The notes: generated from the sequence alone by a model not told the origin. DNA of 14,775 nucleotides from Enterococcus_I eurekensis (GCF_042654605.1 NZ_JBHSGT010000036.1:1-14775); one strand, 5' to 3'; shown: positions 7,370 through 14,454, counted from the stretch's first letter. Numbers and translations: made by a program.

Positions 7370-9535
7370 ATGAAAAAAATATTTAGCTTTGAGTTTTGGC
7401 AAAAATTTGGAAAGGCTTTAATGGTCGTTGTGGCAGTTATGCCAGCGGCAGGTTTGATGATCAGTATCGGTAAATCGATTCCGTTGATCAATCCTGATCT
7501 TGCACCTTTAGTTACAACGGGTGGCGTGATCGAAAATATTGGTTGGGCAATTATCGGAAATTTACATCTTTTATTTGCACTAGCGATAGGTGGTAGTTGG
7601 GCAAAAGAACGAGCAGGGGGAGCATTCGCTGCGGGGATCTCATTTATATTGATCAATCGGATCACAGGAGCAATTTTTGGTGTGACTAATGAGATGTTGG
7701 CAAATGAAGACGCATTTACGCATACCTTGTTTGGCACGAAAATCATGGTTAAAGGGTTCTTTACCAGTGTATTAGAAGCACCAGCACTAAATATGGGGGT
7801 ATTTGTTGGGATTATTGCAGGGTTCATTGGGGCGATGGCCTATAATAAATATTACAATTATCGTAAATTACCTGACGCATTATCGTTCTTTAATGGAAAA
7901 AGATTTGTTCCTTTTGTAGTTATTTTGTGGTCAACGATTGTTGCATTGATTCTTGCTATTGTATGGCCGAATGTCCAAGCAGGGATCAATAACTTTGGAT
8001 TGTGGATTGCAGAGTCAAAAGAAAACGCTCCGATTTTAGCACCATTCCTATATGGTACATTGGAACGTCTATTGTTACCATTTGGCTTACATCACATGTT
8101 GACGATCCCAATCAATTATACGCAGCTGGGTGGTACCTATGAGATATTATCTGGTGCGCAAGCGGGAACACAAGTATTTGGACAAGATCCTTTATGGTTG
8201 GCGTGGGTGACTGATTTGGTCAACTTGAAAGGCGCCGGCGACATGTCGCAATATGAATTCGTATTGACGAACTGGACACCTGCTCGTTTTAAAGTGGGAC
8301 AAATGATTGGTTCTTCCGGTATCTTGATGGGATTAGCACTAGCGATGTACCGTAATGTTGATCCAGACAAAAAGTCTAAATATAAATCAATGTATTTTTC
8401 AGCAGCACTTGCAGTTTTCTTAACAGGTGTAACCGAACCATTAGAGTTCATGTTCATGTTTGCAGCTGTACCTCTTTACATTGTTTATTCTGTGATCCAA
8501 GGGGCAGCTTTTGCAATGGCAGATATTCTACCTTTACGTGTCCATTCATTTGGGAACATTGAACTATTGACACGTACACCATTAGCGATCAAAGCAGGAT
8601 TAGGTATCGACTTGCTCAATTTTGTTATCTGTGTCATATTATTTGGAGTATTGACGTATTTTGTGGCAAACTTTTTGATCAAAAAATTCAATTATGCTAC
8701 ACCAGGACGTAATGGGAACTATGATAACGACAGTGAAGAAACGCCGTCGTCAGGTTCTGCAACTAATGCAGATCAACAAATCATTAAGATCATCCATTTG
8801 TTAGGTGGAAAAGAAAACATCAAGGATGTAGATGCTTGTATGACTCGTTTACGTGTCAGCGTCGAGGATCCTGGGAAAGTCGGTTCAGAAGAAGAATGGA
8901 AACGTGCTGGAGCGATGGGCTTGATCGTTAAGGACAAAGGTGTGCAAGCCGTGTATGGACCAAAAGCGGATGTGTTGAAATCGGATATTGAAGATTTACT
9001 ACAATCAGGCGCTGATATTCCAGAGCCAACAGTTGAGACAACCAATAAAAATGAGAAGAATGAAGAGAAACATGTTTTAGGTATCGAAAAAGAATTATTC
9101 ACTGTAGCAACTGGTGAGGTAATTGCTTTAACAGATGTGAATGATCCAGTCTTTTCACAAAAGATGATGGGTGATGGCTTTGCTGTCATTCCTGCCACTG
9201 GAGAAGTGACGGCACCACTTTCTGGTAAAATCGTGAGTGTCTTCCCAACCAAGCATGCAATTGGCATGCAAACAGCAGAAGGAGCAGAAGTTTTGATCCA
9301 TATGGGACTGGATACTGTTCAGATGAGCCAGCCAGCGTTTGAGATCTTAGTTTCTGAAGGCCAAGAAGTAGTAGCAGGAACAACGATTGCTCAGATGAAT
9401 CTAGATGCAATCAAGAACGAAGGGAAAGAAACGACGATCATAGTAGTCTTTACAGATGACAAAGTCAATGGGCTGACCATCAATAAATTAGGAGACACTG
9501 AACGAGGAACAGTGATCGGGAAAATAAACTTGTAA
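7370..9535 (+). CDS. malT: Maltose-specific PTS permease EIICBA
   Basis: This 721-residue membrane protein imports maltose and phosphorylates it to maltose 6'-phosphate using PTS phosphoryl groups. The EIIC domain (about 1-440) has many membrane helices and the glucose-family motifs LLPFGLHHMLTIP (234-246) and FLTGVTEPLEFMF (350-362). The EIIB domain (about 466-545) has the phospho-cysteine Cys490 in DVDACMTRLRV. A charged linker leads to EIIA (about 570-721), with FPTKHAIGM (His629) and the phospho-His644 in VLIHMGLDTV. I start at ATG 7370 because AAAGGAG lies 8 nt upstream; an in-frame TTG at 7349 lies inside the operator and lacks an RBS. Its order next to malP and mapP matches E. faecalis MalT rather than a glucose permease. 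Confidence 0.93.
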   Translation: MKKIFSFEFWQKFGKALMVVVAVMPAAGLMISIGKSIPLINPDLAPLVTTGGVIENIGWAIIGNLHLLFALAIGGSWAKERAGGAFAAGISFILINRITGAIFGVTNEMLANEDAFTHTLFGTKIMVKGFFTSVLEAPALNMGVFVGIIAGFIGAMAYNKYYNYRKLPDALSFFNGKRFVPFVVILWSTIVALILAIVWPNVQAGINNFGLWIAESKENAPILAPFLYGTLERLLLPFGLHHMLTIPINYTQLGGTYEILSGAQAGTQVFGQDPLWLAWVTDLVNLKGAGDMSQYEFVLTNWTPARFKVGQMIGSSGILMGLALAMYRNVDPDKKSKYKSMYFSAALAVFLTGVTEPLEFMFMFAAVPLYIVYSVIQGAAFAMADILPLRVHSFGNIELLTRTPLAIKAGLGIDLLNFVICVILFGVLTYFVANFLIKKFNYATPGRNGNYDNDSEETPSSGSATNADQQIIKIIHLLGGKENIKDVDACMTRLRVSVEDPGKVGSEEEWKRAGAMGLIVKDKGVQAVYGPKADVLKSDIEDLLQSGADIPEPTVETTNKNEKNEEKHVLGIEKELFTVATGEVIALTDVNDPVFSQKMMGDGFAVIPATGEVTAPLSGKIVSVFPTKHAIGMQTAEGAEVLIHMGLDTVQMSQPAFEILVSEGQEVVAGTTIAQMNLDAIKNEGKETTIIVVFTDDKVNGLTINKLGDTERGTVIGKINL

Positions 9536-9604
9536 AGAATCACAGAAGTTCATGTGTGTATTTCATATCGAAAGAATGTGTTCGATGTGTGTAACTCCTA
9601 GAAG

Positions 9605-9661
9605 TAAGCCGATAATCCCGAAATTGCTTTTCCTATTTCAGGGATTATTGGCTTATTTTTT
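9605..9661 (+). terminator. Hairpin terminator between malT and mapP
   Basis: AAGCCGATAATCCC-GAAAT (9606-9624) pairs with ATTTCAGGGATTATTGGCTT (9635-9654) in a stem of about 19 bp with one bulge and one G-U pair, followed by ATTTTTTG. This is a convincing intrinsic terminator about 70 bp after the malT stop and 90 bp before mapP. Confidence 0.8.
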
Positions 9662-9747
9662 GAATAAACTACTTTGGGGTCTTTACCTATATGGATCCAG
9701 AAGGTGGGAGCAATGTTTCGACCCATCCCATTAAGAAGGAGAATTAT

Positions 9748-10572
9748 ATGAAAATAATGACGTTGAATACGCATAGCTGGTTAGAAGAGGAACCACAAGA
9801 AAAATTAAAACAGATCGCTCAAAAAATCTGTCATGAACAATATGATGTGATCGCATTGCAAGAAGTCAATCAAACGATGGACGCAAAACGACTAACCAGT
9901 GAGCAGCTGAAGAATTTTAGTCAGGTGCAGGAACAAACGCCTGTCCGCTCGGATAACTTTGCCTATTGCTTGATCCAGCTCTTAGCAGAACAAGGTGAAA
10001 CTTACTATTGGAGTTGGGAAATGAGTCATATCGGCTATGCTATCTATGAGGAAGGCAATGCGCTTCTTTCCAAACAACCACTAACTAGTCAAACGCACCT
10101 AGTCTCCGAAACAAAAGAAAAAGAGGATTACCATACTCGAAAAATATTAGTAGGTCAAACCTCTGTCAAAACACAATGTATTACTGTAGCAAGCTGTCAT
10201 TTTTCTTGGTGGGCAGATGAAAAAAGCGGATTTGCATTTGAGTGGAAAGAATTAGAAGCAAGTTTAGCGCCTCTTACAACACCACTGTATCTATTAGGGG
10301 ATTTCAACAATCCTGCTGAAGGCAGCGGGTACGATTTAGTGGCAAAAAGTCAGTTGCCTATTCGTGATGCTTATCCAATCGCACAAAAAAAACAAGCTGA
10401 AGCAACGATCGAAAAGAGAATCGATGGCTGGGAAAACAATAAAGAGGGGCTACGTATCGACTATATTTATGTACCACAAGATTGCTTTGTTACAAGTTAT
10501 CAACGTATTTTTGACGGGGAAAATGGCCCGATTGTCAGTGATCATTATGGGGTAGCAGTCACGTTGGAGTGA
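9748..10572 (+). CDS. mapP: Maltose 6'-phosphate phosphatase (EEP family)
   Basis: This 274-residue protein is of the endonuclease/exonuclease/phosphatase fold. Visible motifs are MTLNTHSW (Asn7), IALQEVNQ (Glu39), ASCHFSWW (His151), LLGDFNNPAEG (Asp185, Asn187), LRIDYIYVP (Asp238) and IVSDHYGVAV (Asp265, His266), which make up the metal and catalytic set of the fold. In E. faecalis the gene directly after malT encodes MapP, which dephosphorylates maltose 6'-phosphate so that maltose phosphorylase can act. The position and family here are the same, so I assign it by homology of locus and fold. The start is ATG 9748, with AGAAGGAG 7 nt upstream. An alternative start at 9691 has no RBS. Confidence 0.88.
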   Translation: MKIMTLNTHSWLEEEPQEKLKQIAQKICHEQYDVIALQEVNQTMDAKRLTSEQLKNFSQVQEQTPVRSDNFAYCLIQLLAEQGETYYWSWEMSHIGYAIYEEGNALLSKQPLTSQTHLVSETKEKEDYHTRKILVGQTSVKTQCITVASCHFSWWADEKSGFAFEWKELEASLAPLTTPLYLLGDFNNPAEGSGYDLVAKSQLPIRDAYPIAQKKQAEATIEKRIDGWENNKEGLRIDYIYVPQDCFVTSYQRIFDGENGPIVSDHYGVAVTLE

Positions 10573-10608
10573 AGAGAAACGAAGGAATATTGTCACAATA
10601 AGAATATG

Positions 10609-10740
10609 GGACAAATCTAAAAACCAGGTTTGCTACAGACTCTCGAATAAACGACGGGAGCAGAAGCAACTCCTTCTTAAATAAACGACGTCCGAAAGGC
10701 AGGTTTTTCGGAAATTTAAAAAAAACGAGGCTGACCCAAA
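10609..10740. repeat. Enterococcal intergenic repeat, short copy
   Basis: This is a second copy of the non-coding repeat at 1694-1911, with the left and right blocks joined directly and lacking the middle insert. Shared strings include GAGCAGAAGCAACTCCTTC and AAATAAACG. Near its right end TCCGAAA...TTTCGGA can fold and is followed by an A-rich run and GAGGCTGACC. It lies after mapP and may end mapP transcription. An 84-codon frame across it on the minus strand is not believable as a gene. Confidence 0.6.
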
Positions 10741-10757
10741 AGTCTCTTGAATAAATT

Positions 10758-10794
10758 AAAAGGAAGAAAATCTTTTTTCGATTTTCTTCCTTTT
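10758..10794. terminator. Bidirectional terminator hairpin at the IS1182 left end
   Basis: AAAAGGAAGAAAATC (10758-10772) and GATTTTCTTCCTTTT (10780-10794) form a perfect 15-bp stem with a 7-nt loop. T-rich sequence follows, and A-rich sequence precedes. It would stop transcription entering the IS from outside. Confidence 0.75.
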
Positions 10795-10795
10795 T

Positions 10796-10826
10796 TTGCA
10801 CAAAAAATAGCACTATCCTATATAAT
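10796..10826 (+). promoter_or_regulatory. IS1182 transposase promoter
   Basis: TTGCAC (10796-10801) is followed at 17-19 bp by overlapping TATATA/TATAAT (10819-10826). A transcript starting near 10831-10833 would exclude the left arm of the inverted repeat at 10805-10814. Confidence 0.6.
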
Positions 10827-10863
10827 TAAAGTGACTAAACCCAATTAAAAAGGAGTGCTATTT
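10805..10863 (+). promoter_or_regulatory. Inverted repeat that could mask the transposase RBS in read-through transcripts
   Basis: AAATAGCACT (10805-10814) is the exact reverse complement of AGTGCTATTT (10854-10863). The right arm runs from the end of the AGGAG ribosome-binding site to the base before the ATG at 10864. The left arm lies upstream of the expected transcription start, so only transcripts coming from outside the IS could form the stem. This is the logic known from IS10 and IS50. Confidence 0.6.
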
Positions 10864-11435
10864 ATGTACAAAAATTATAACATGAAACAGGTTACTTTAT
10901 CATTAGATTTAGAAATTTATTTAGAAGAAAATGATATCGCGTTCGCGATAGATGAATTAGTCGAAAGTATTCCTGAAGAGATCTTTTCAGTCTTTGATCA
11001 TAAAATGGGGACCTCTTCATATAACCCAAAAATGATGTTAAAGTTGCTGTTGTGTGGCTATACGCAGTCTATTTTTTCAGGAAGAAAAATAGAAGCGATG
11101 TCTAAAGATAGTATTCGAGCAATGTGGCTCACTCAGTCACAATTCCCAAATTTTAGAACCATCAATCGTTTCAGAGTAAACCCTATGGTTCAGCCAATTA
11201 TCCAAGAATGTTTTATTCAATTTAGAAATCAGCTTGTATCTCAAAAATTAATTGACGAAGAAGCTATCTTTATTGACGGGACGAAATTAGAAGCTAACGC
11301 GAATAAATATACGTTTGTTTGGAAAAAGAACACGGAACGATTTGAAGAGTCATTGAGACAAAAATCAAAAGAATATTATTTAATGCTTGTGGAAGAACAA
11401 ATCATTCCATCTATTTGTGCAGAAGATGAAGAATG
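10864..11435 (+). pseudogene. IS1182-family transposase, N-terminal part
   Basis: From ATG 10864 (AGGAG 8 nt upstream) about 190 native residues remain. The N-terminal DUF772-type region is seen (YNPKMMLKLLLCGYTQSIFS, then GRKIEAMSKDSIRAMWLTQS and FPNFRTINRFR). The start of the DDE domain follows, with the first Asp in IFIDGTKLEANANKYTFVWK. The rest of the catalytic core is missing. After EDEEC the frame enters IS3 copy 2 and reads 21 foreign codons to a stop at 11497-11499. Intact relatives have roughly 450-550 residues. Confidence 0.85.
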
Positions 11436-11477
11436 TGGAATGGCAATACTTTTTTTGACAAAAATTATAAAGTGTAA
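11436..11477 (+). repeat. Right terminal inverted repeat of IS3 copy 2
   Basis: This end reads TGGAATGGCAATACTTTTTT, then TGACAAAAATTATAAAGTGT. It closely matches the end of copy 1 at 591-632, which fixes the boundary with the IS1182 transposase at 11435/11436. Confidence 0.8.
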
Positions 11478-11508
11478 AAATCAGGTGCTTGTTATCTAAT
11501 CCGATTGT

Positions 11509-11611
11509 CCTTGACAACGAGCCACCATGGACGTGGAACAACCGTGGCGAAGCAACGATTAAATGTATCTGCCACTACGCAACGCTACCACATCCATGCT
11601 CATTATCAAGG
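11509..11611 (-). other. Nested stem-loop at the 3' end of IS3 copy 2
   Basis: On the minus strand CCTTGATAATGAGC (11611-11598) pairs with GCTCGTTGTCAAGG (11522-11509). Next comes CATGGATGTGG (11598-11588) with CCACGTCCATG (11536-11526), which has one G-U pair. The innermost pair is GTGGC (11575-11571) with GCCAC (11548-11544). The outer stem is conserved with copy 1, while the inner stems differ in sequence but still pair. The structure includes the orfB C-terminal codons and stop. Confidence 0.75.
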
Positions 11612-12441
11612 ATTCGCTCCGCCAATCTCAGATTTCGAATGCCGATTGGTGTCTCATACCCCAAAGAACCATGTAACCGAAGATAATTCCACCAATTGAC
11701 GTAATCAAATAATTGCAGTTTGAGTTGATTCAATGTGTCAAATGTATTCGGATAAACAAATTCTACTTTAAATGATTTATAGGTTGATTCTGCCACTGCA
11801 TTATCATAAGGACAGCCTTTCTTGCTCAGTGATCGTTCGATGTCAAATGTCTCTAAGATCGTATCAATCAGTTTATTATCAAATTCTTTCCCACGATCTG
11901 TATGGAAGATTTTGACTTCAGTCAAAGGATGGGAGATACTTTGGAAAGCACTTTTGACCAACGCTGCATCTTTGTTCGGACCACAGGAATGACCAATGAT
12001 CTCACGATTGAATAAATCAATAATGAAACAAACATAACACCACGTTGTGCCAACTCTTACATAAGTCAGATCCGTGATGATTGCTTCCAAAGGTTCACGT
12101 TCAGTGAAGGCACGATCCAAGGTATTGCCAATATCGGAGTGATTTACATTCGATGTATGCTTTCGATAATTTGCTTTTGTATAATTTGATTTCAAGCCTC
12201 GTCTGTTCATGATTTGACTGATTTTGCGACGACTAACTAGGATATCACGTTTTGCCAGAGCAGCTTTGATTTTCCGCGTACCATAGTTCTTGCGGCTGCG
12301 ATTGAATTCTTCTGTTACGGCGGCTTCAAGCGCAGCTTCACTCGGCTTTTCCTTTGTTTTGTAGTAATACGTTTGACGGGAAATATTTAATAATTTACAC
12401 ATCGCTGATATGGAATATGTATGCTTGTTTGCATCAATCAC
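11575..12441 (-). CDS. IS3-family transposase OrfB (DDE catalytic subunit)
   Basis: This 288-residue frame starts at GTG 12441, whose TG is shared with the orfA stop. The N-terminal part has an HTH_21-type region (SISAMCKLLNISRQTYYYKT) and KNYGTRKIKAAL. The integrase core has Asp124 (IITDLTYVRVG), Asp182 (IFHTDRGKEFD) and Glu218 (DNAVAESTYKSFK), the complete DDE triad. The end has the usual YVNWWNYLRLHGSLGYETPI. Upstream in its frame the sequence reads TKRQVIDANKH, so an OrfAB fusion made by -1 frameshifting is the likely active transposase. No internal stop is present, so it may be functional. Confidence 0.92.
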   Translation of the reverse strand: MIDANKHTYSISAMCKLLNISRQTYYYKTKEKPSEAALEAAVTEEFNRSRKNYGTRKIKAALAKRDILVSRRKISQIMNRRGLKSNYTKANYRKHTSNVNHSDIGNTLDRAFTEREPLEAIITDLTYVRVGTTWCYVCFIIDLFNREIIGHSCGPNKDAALVKSAFQSISHPLTEVKIFHTDRGKEFDNKLIDTILETFDIERSLSKKGCPYDNAVAESTYKSFKVEFVYPNTFDTLNQLKLQLFDYVNWWNYLRLHGSLGYETPIGIRNLRLAERILDNEHGCGSVA

Positions 12442-12731
12442 TTGTCTTTTCGTCCGAATATCAGCGCTGCTTGCTTTAAAATATCATTCTCCATCTTAAG
12501 TTGTTGGTTTCGTTTGCGTAAGGCTATAAGCTCTTTTTCCGTTGGGGTCAGATTATCGGCTTCTTTGAATGAACCTGTCTTTTTTGCCTGACGGACCCAT
12601 TTGTCAAAAGACGATGGTGTTAGTTCATATTCTCTGATGATGTCGGCCCTTGGTTTTCCAGAGTTTAGTAAATCGACCATTTGTTGTTTAAATTCTTGCG
12701 TATATGTTCTGCGTTCTCTTCTTTGCGACAT
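12438..12731 (-). CDS. IS3-family transposase OrfA (DNA-binding subunit)
   Basis: This 97-residue protein has a helix-turn-helix of the HTH_Tnp_1/IS3 type (YTQEFKQQMVDLLNSGKPRA, then REYELTPSSFDKWV). A leucine-zipper-like coiled coil follows (LIALRKRNQQLKMENDILKQ), ending AALIFGRKDK. The ATG at 12731 is preceded by a GGAGG-like site. The stop overlaps the start of orfB. An AAAAG run (minus strand, 12450-12446) just before the overlap is a plausible, though short, -1 slippery site. Confidence 0.9.
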   Translation of the reverse strand: MSQRRERRTYTQEFKQQMVDLLNSGKPRADIIREYELTPSSFDKWVRQAKKTGSFKEADNLTPTEKELIALRKRNQQLKMENDILKQAALIFGRKDK

Positions 12732-12765
12732 AACATGATTCCTCCAGTGTGTTTTCTTATAGTTT

Positions 12766-12807
12766 ACACACCTTATCTTTTCTGTCTAGTTTATTGTAGC
12801 CTATCCA
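12766..12807 (-). repeat. Left terminal inverted repeat of IS3 copy 2
   Basis: Read inward on the minus strand it begins TGGATAGGCTACAATAAACT, then AGACAGAAAAGATAAGGTGT. It aligns with the right ends of both IS3 copies. Transcription of orfA should begin within or near it. Confidence 0.8.
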
Positions 12808-12856
12808 ATCTTTGATGCTAGTAAAGTTTCATGGTTTAGAAATATAAAAGATTATA

Positions 12857-12873
12857 TTTCATAAACGTTTCAC
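12857..12873 (+). promoter_or_regulatory. Possible response-regulator box (direct repeat, 11-bp period)
   Basis: TTTCAT (12857-12862) and TTTCAC (12868-12873) are direct repeats spaced one helical turn apart, a layout used by OmpR-family response regulators. The second overlaps TTCACA, a possible -35. A matching -10 is only weak (TTAATT at 12891-12896). It lies about 75 bp upstream of the decayed 4Fe-4S-like gene. No two-component genes are seen in the window. Confidence 0.3.
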
Positions 12874-12944
12874 AAAAGACGTGTAAGATATTAATTAAAG
12901 TAGTTATAAACTGCTATTTTGTAAAAAGTAAAGGAGAAAAAAAT

Positions 12945-13149
12945 ATGAAAAAATAGTATCAGGAGGAGTATGCATATTACTTACGTAGTGTTTGAGCTTA
13001 AGTGCATTCATTAATTGAGGTAGATGTAATAAGTTTGTCAAAAGAATATAGATCCAGTTGAAAATTATAATCATCTAGAATGTATCGGATGAGGACAATG
13101 TAAAAATGCTTGTCCAATGGATGCAATTAGTTATGGAGTAAGAAAATAG
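12945..13149 (+). pseudogene. Decayed small Cys-rich, 4Fe-4S ferredoxin-like protein
   Basis: A good RBS (AAGGAG) precedes ATG 12945, but the frame stops after MKK. Restoring one base in the A-run gives MKKIVSGGVCILLT, then TAG (12986), CLSLSAFIN, TGA (13016) and GRCNKFVK. A second single-base loss near 13040-13048 shifts to IDPVENYNHLECIG, TGA (13090) and GQCKNACPMDAISYGVRK. Rebuilt, it is a protein of about 67 residues with a basic, hydrophobic N-terminus (signal-like) and a C-terminal CxxCxxCxxxCP iron-sulfur pattern in which TGA takes the second Cys place. Another possible CxxC precedes it. I know no named family for it. It sits 18 bp before the permease gene and is as AT-rich, so it probably belongs to that operon. 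Confidence 0.6.
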
Positions 13150-13167
13150 AGAGGAGTAGTTAGGAAC

Positions 13168-14445
13168 GTGATAAAAAATGCACTAGCATATATTACAAGA
13201 AAGAGAAATAGAACTTTAATAATTTTTATCATATTAACTATAGTTCTTTCTTGCTTGTATTCTTGTTTAACAATAATGAAATCAAGCAATGAAATAGAAA
13301 AGGCTTTATATGAAAGTTCTAATTCTTCAATATCAATAACAAAAAAAGATAGTCAATATTTTAATGTTAATCAATTTAAAGATATTGAAAAATTAAAAGA
13401 AATTGAAGAAATAATAATTCAATTTGATGCATTAGCAAAATTAAAAGATGCTAAAGTAGTTAGCGGAGAACAAAGAATAAATAGAGAAGATCTATCTGAC
13501 GAATTTAAGAATGTTGTCTCACTCGAAGCTACAAATAATACTAAAAGAAATATTTTATTTAGTAGTGGAGTATTTACAATTAAAGAAGGTAAAAATATAG
13601 AAGAAAATGATAAGAACTCAATTATTGTTCATGAAGAATTTGCTAAACAAAACAATCTAAAATTAGGTGATGAAGTTGATCTTGAATTACTAGATATTGA
13701 AAAAAGTGGGACAATAGAAAGTCATAAATTTAAAATTATAGGAATCTTTTCTGGTAGAAAACAGGAAGCATATACAGGACTATCTTCTGATTTTAGTGAA
13801 AATATGGTTTTTGTAGATTATTCAACAAGCCAAGAGATATTAAATAAATCAGAAGATAATAAAATTGCAAATAAAATATTAATGTATTCTGCTAGTCTAG
13901 AATCTACAGACTTAGCCTTAAACAAATTGAAAGAGCTTAAAATTGATGAGTCAAAGTATTTTGTTGAAAAAGATTCTAATGCGTTTGAAGAGTCTTTAGA
14001 GTCAGTGAGTGGAATAAAACATATAATAAAAATAATGACTTATTCTATTATGTTAGGTGGGATGGTTGTTCTTTCATTAATCTTGATTCTATGGTTAAGA
14101 GAAAGAATTTATGAAATAGGTATATTTTTATCTATTGGAACATCTAAGCTACAAATTATAATGCAATTTATATTCGAGTTAATATTCATATCGATACCAA
14201 GTATAATATCTTCCTTATTTTTAGGAAATGTATTACTAAAAGTAATTGTAGATGGATTCATTAACTCAGAGGACTCAATGATTTCCGGTGGAAGTTTAAT
14301 AAATAATAGTAGTTTTATGCTAAATATAACAACACTTGGAGAAAGTTATTTAATATTAATAAGTATTATTGTTTTATCAGTTGTATTTGCTTCTTCATTA
14401 ATATTAATCAAGAAGCCTAAAGAAATATTATCAAAAATAAGTTAG
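13168..14445 (+). CDS. FtsX/MacB-type ABC transporter permease, Vex3-like
   Basis: This 425-residue membrane protein has one N-terminal helix (about 16-37) and a large extracytoplasmic domain (about 38-285) with LGDEVDLELL and FKIIGIFSG, typical of MacB-like periplasmic core domains. Three more helices lie at about 290-311, 328-352 and 394-415. The FtsX signature region reads RIYEIGIFLSIGTSKLQIIM (313-332). The start MIKNALAYITRKRNRT resembles pneumococcal Vex3. I start at GTG 13168, with GAGGAG and AGGA upstream; the nearby ATG is out of frame. The stop TAG is part of the RBS of the ATPase gene, so the two are coupled. Such transporters export peptides or act in peptide sensing; the substrate here is unknown. 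Base composition is much more AT-rich than the maltose genes. Confidence 0.85.
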   Translation: MIKNALAYITRKRNRTLIIFIILTIVLSCLYSCLTIMKSSNEIEKALYESSNSSISITKKDSQYFNVNQFKDIEKLKEIEEIIIQFDALAKLKDAKVVSGEQRINREDLSDEFKNVVSLEATNNTKRNILFSSGVFTIKEGKNIEENDKNSIIVHEEFAKQNNLKLGDEVDLELLDIEKSGTIESHKFKIIGIFSGRKQEAYTGLSSDFSENMVFVDYSTSQEILNKSEDNKIANKILMYSASLESTDLALNKLKELKIDESKYFVEKDSNAFEESLESVSGIKHIIKIMTYSIMLGGMVVLSLILILWLRERIYEIGIFLSIGTSKLQIIMQFIFELIFISIPSIISSLFLGNVLLKVIVDGFINSEDSMISGGSLINNSSFMLNITTLGESYLILISIIVLSVVFASSLILIKKPKEILSKIS

Positions 14446-14454
14446 GAGAAAATA

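Larger units (their letters stand above)
10735..11435 (+). mobile_element. IS1182-family insertion sequence, 5' part
   Basis: The left part of an IS1182-type element includes a terminator hairpin, promoter, RBS-masking inverted repeat and the first third of the transposase. The exact left end is uncertain: it should be near the GACCCAAAAGTC string, where the host repeat stops matching. The element is cut at 11435 by IS3 copy 2, and no IS1182 sequence is recognised beyond that IS. Confidence 0.75.
11436..12807 (-). mobile_element. Complete IS3-family insertion sequence (copy 2)
   Basis: This 1372-bp element is bounded by imperfect 42-bp terminal inverted repeats (12766-12807 and 11436-11477; 26 of 42 positions alike). 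Both begin TGGA and share GACA, ATAA and GTGT blocks. It carries overlapping orfA and orfB in the usual -1 arrangement and a 3' nested hairpin. The flanks are ATG on the left and ATC on the right, so no clean 3-bp target duplication is present. I cannot name the IS with confidence. Confidence 0.88.

Noticed and set aside
7370..9535. Glucose- or N-acetylglucosamine-specific PTS permease
   Set aside because: The sequence family alone could allow it, but the operator shared with malP and the following mapP gene favour maltose.
9552..9734. A 60-codon frame between malT and mapP
   Set aside because: It spans the terminator hairpin, has no RBS and no protein-like features.
9748..10572. A DNA repair exonuclease
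   Set aside because: The fold is shared with nucleases, but the locus order malT-mapP matches the known enterococcal maltose 6'-phosphate phosphatase.
10559..10813. An 84-codon minus-strand frame across the intergenic repeat
   Set aside because: It runs through repeat and terminator sequence, has low-complexity Lys/Phe content, and has no RBS or recognisable motif.
11489..11699. Short plus-strand frames opposite the end of orfB
   Set aside because: They are antisense shadows of the IS3 transposase and its 3' hairpin.
1..12807. Maltose locus as cargo of a composite transposon bounded by two inverted IS3 copies
   Set aside because: The two IS elements are only about two thirds identical in OrfB, and copy 1 is inactive. 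They are different elements that arrived separately.
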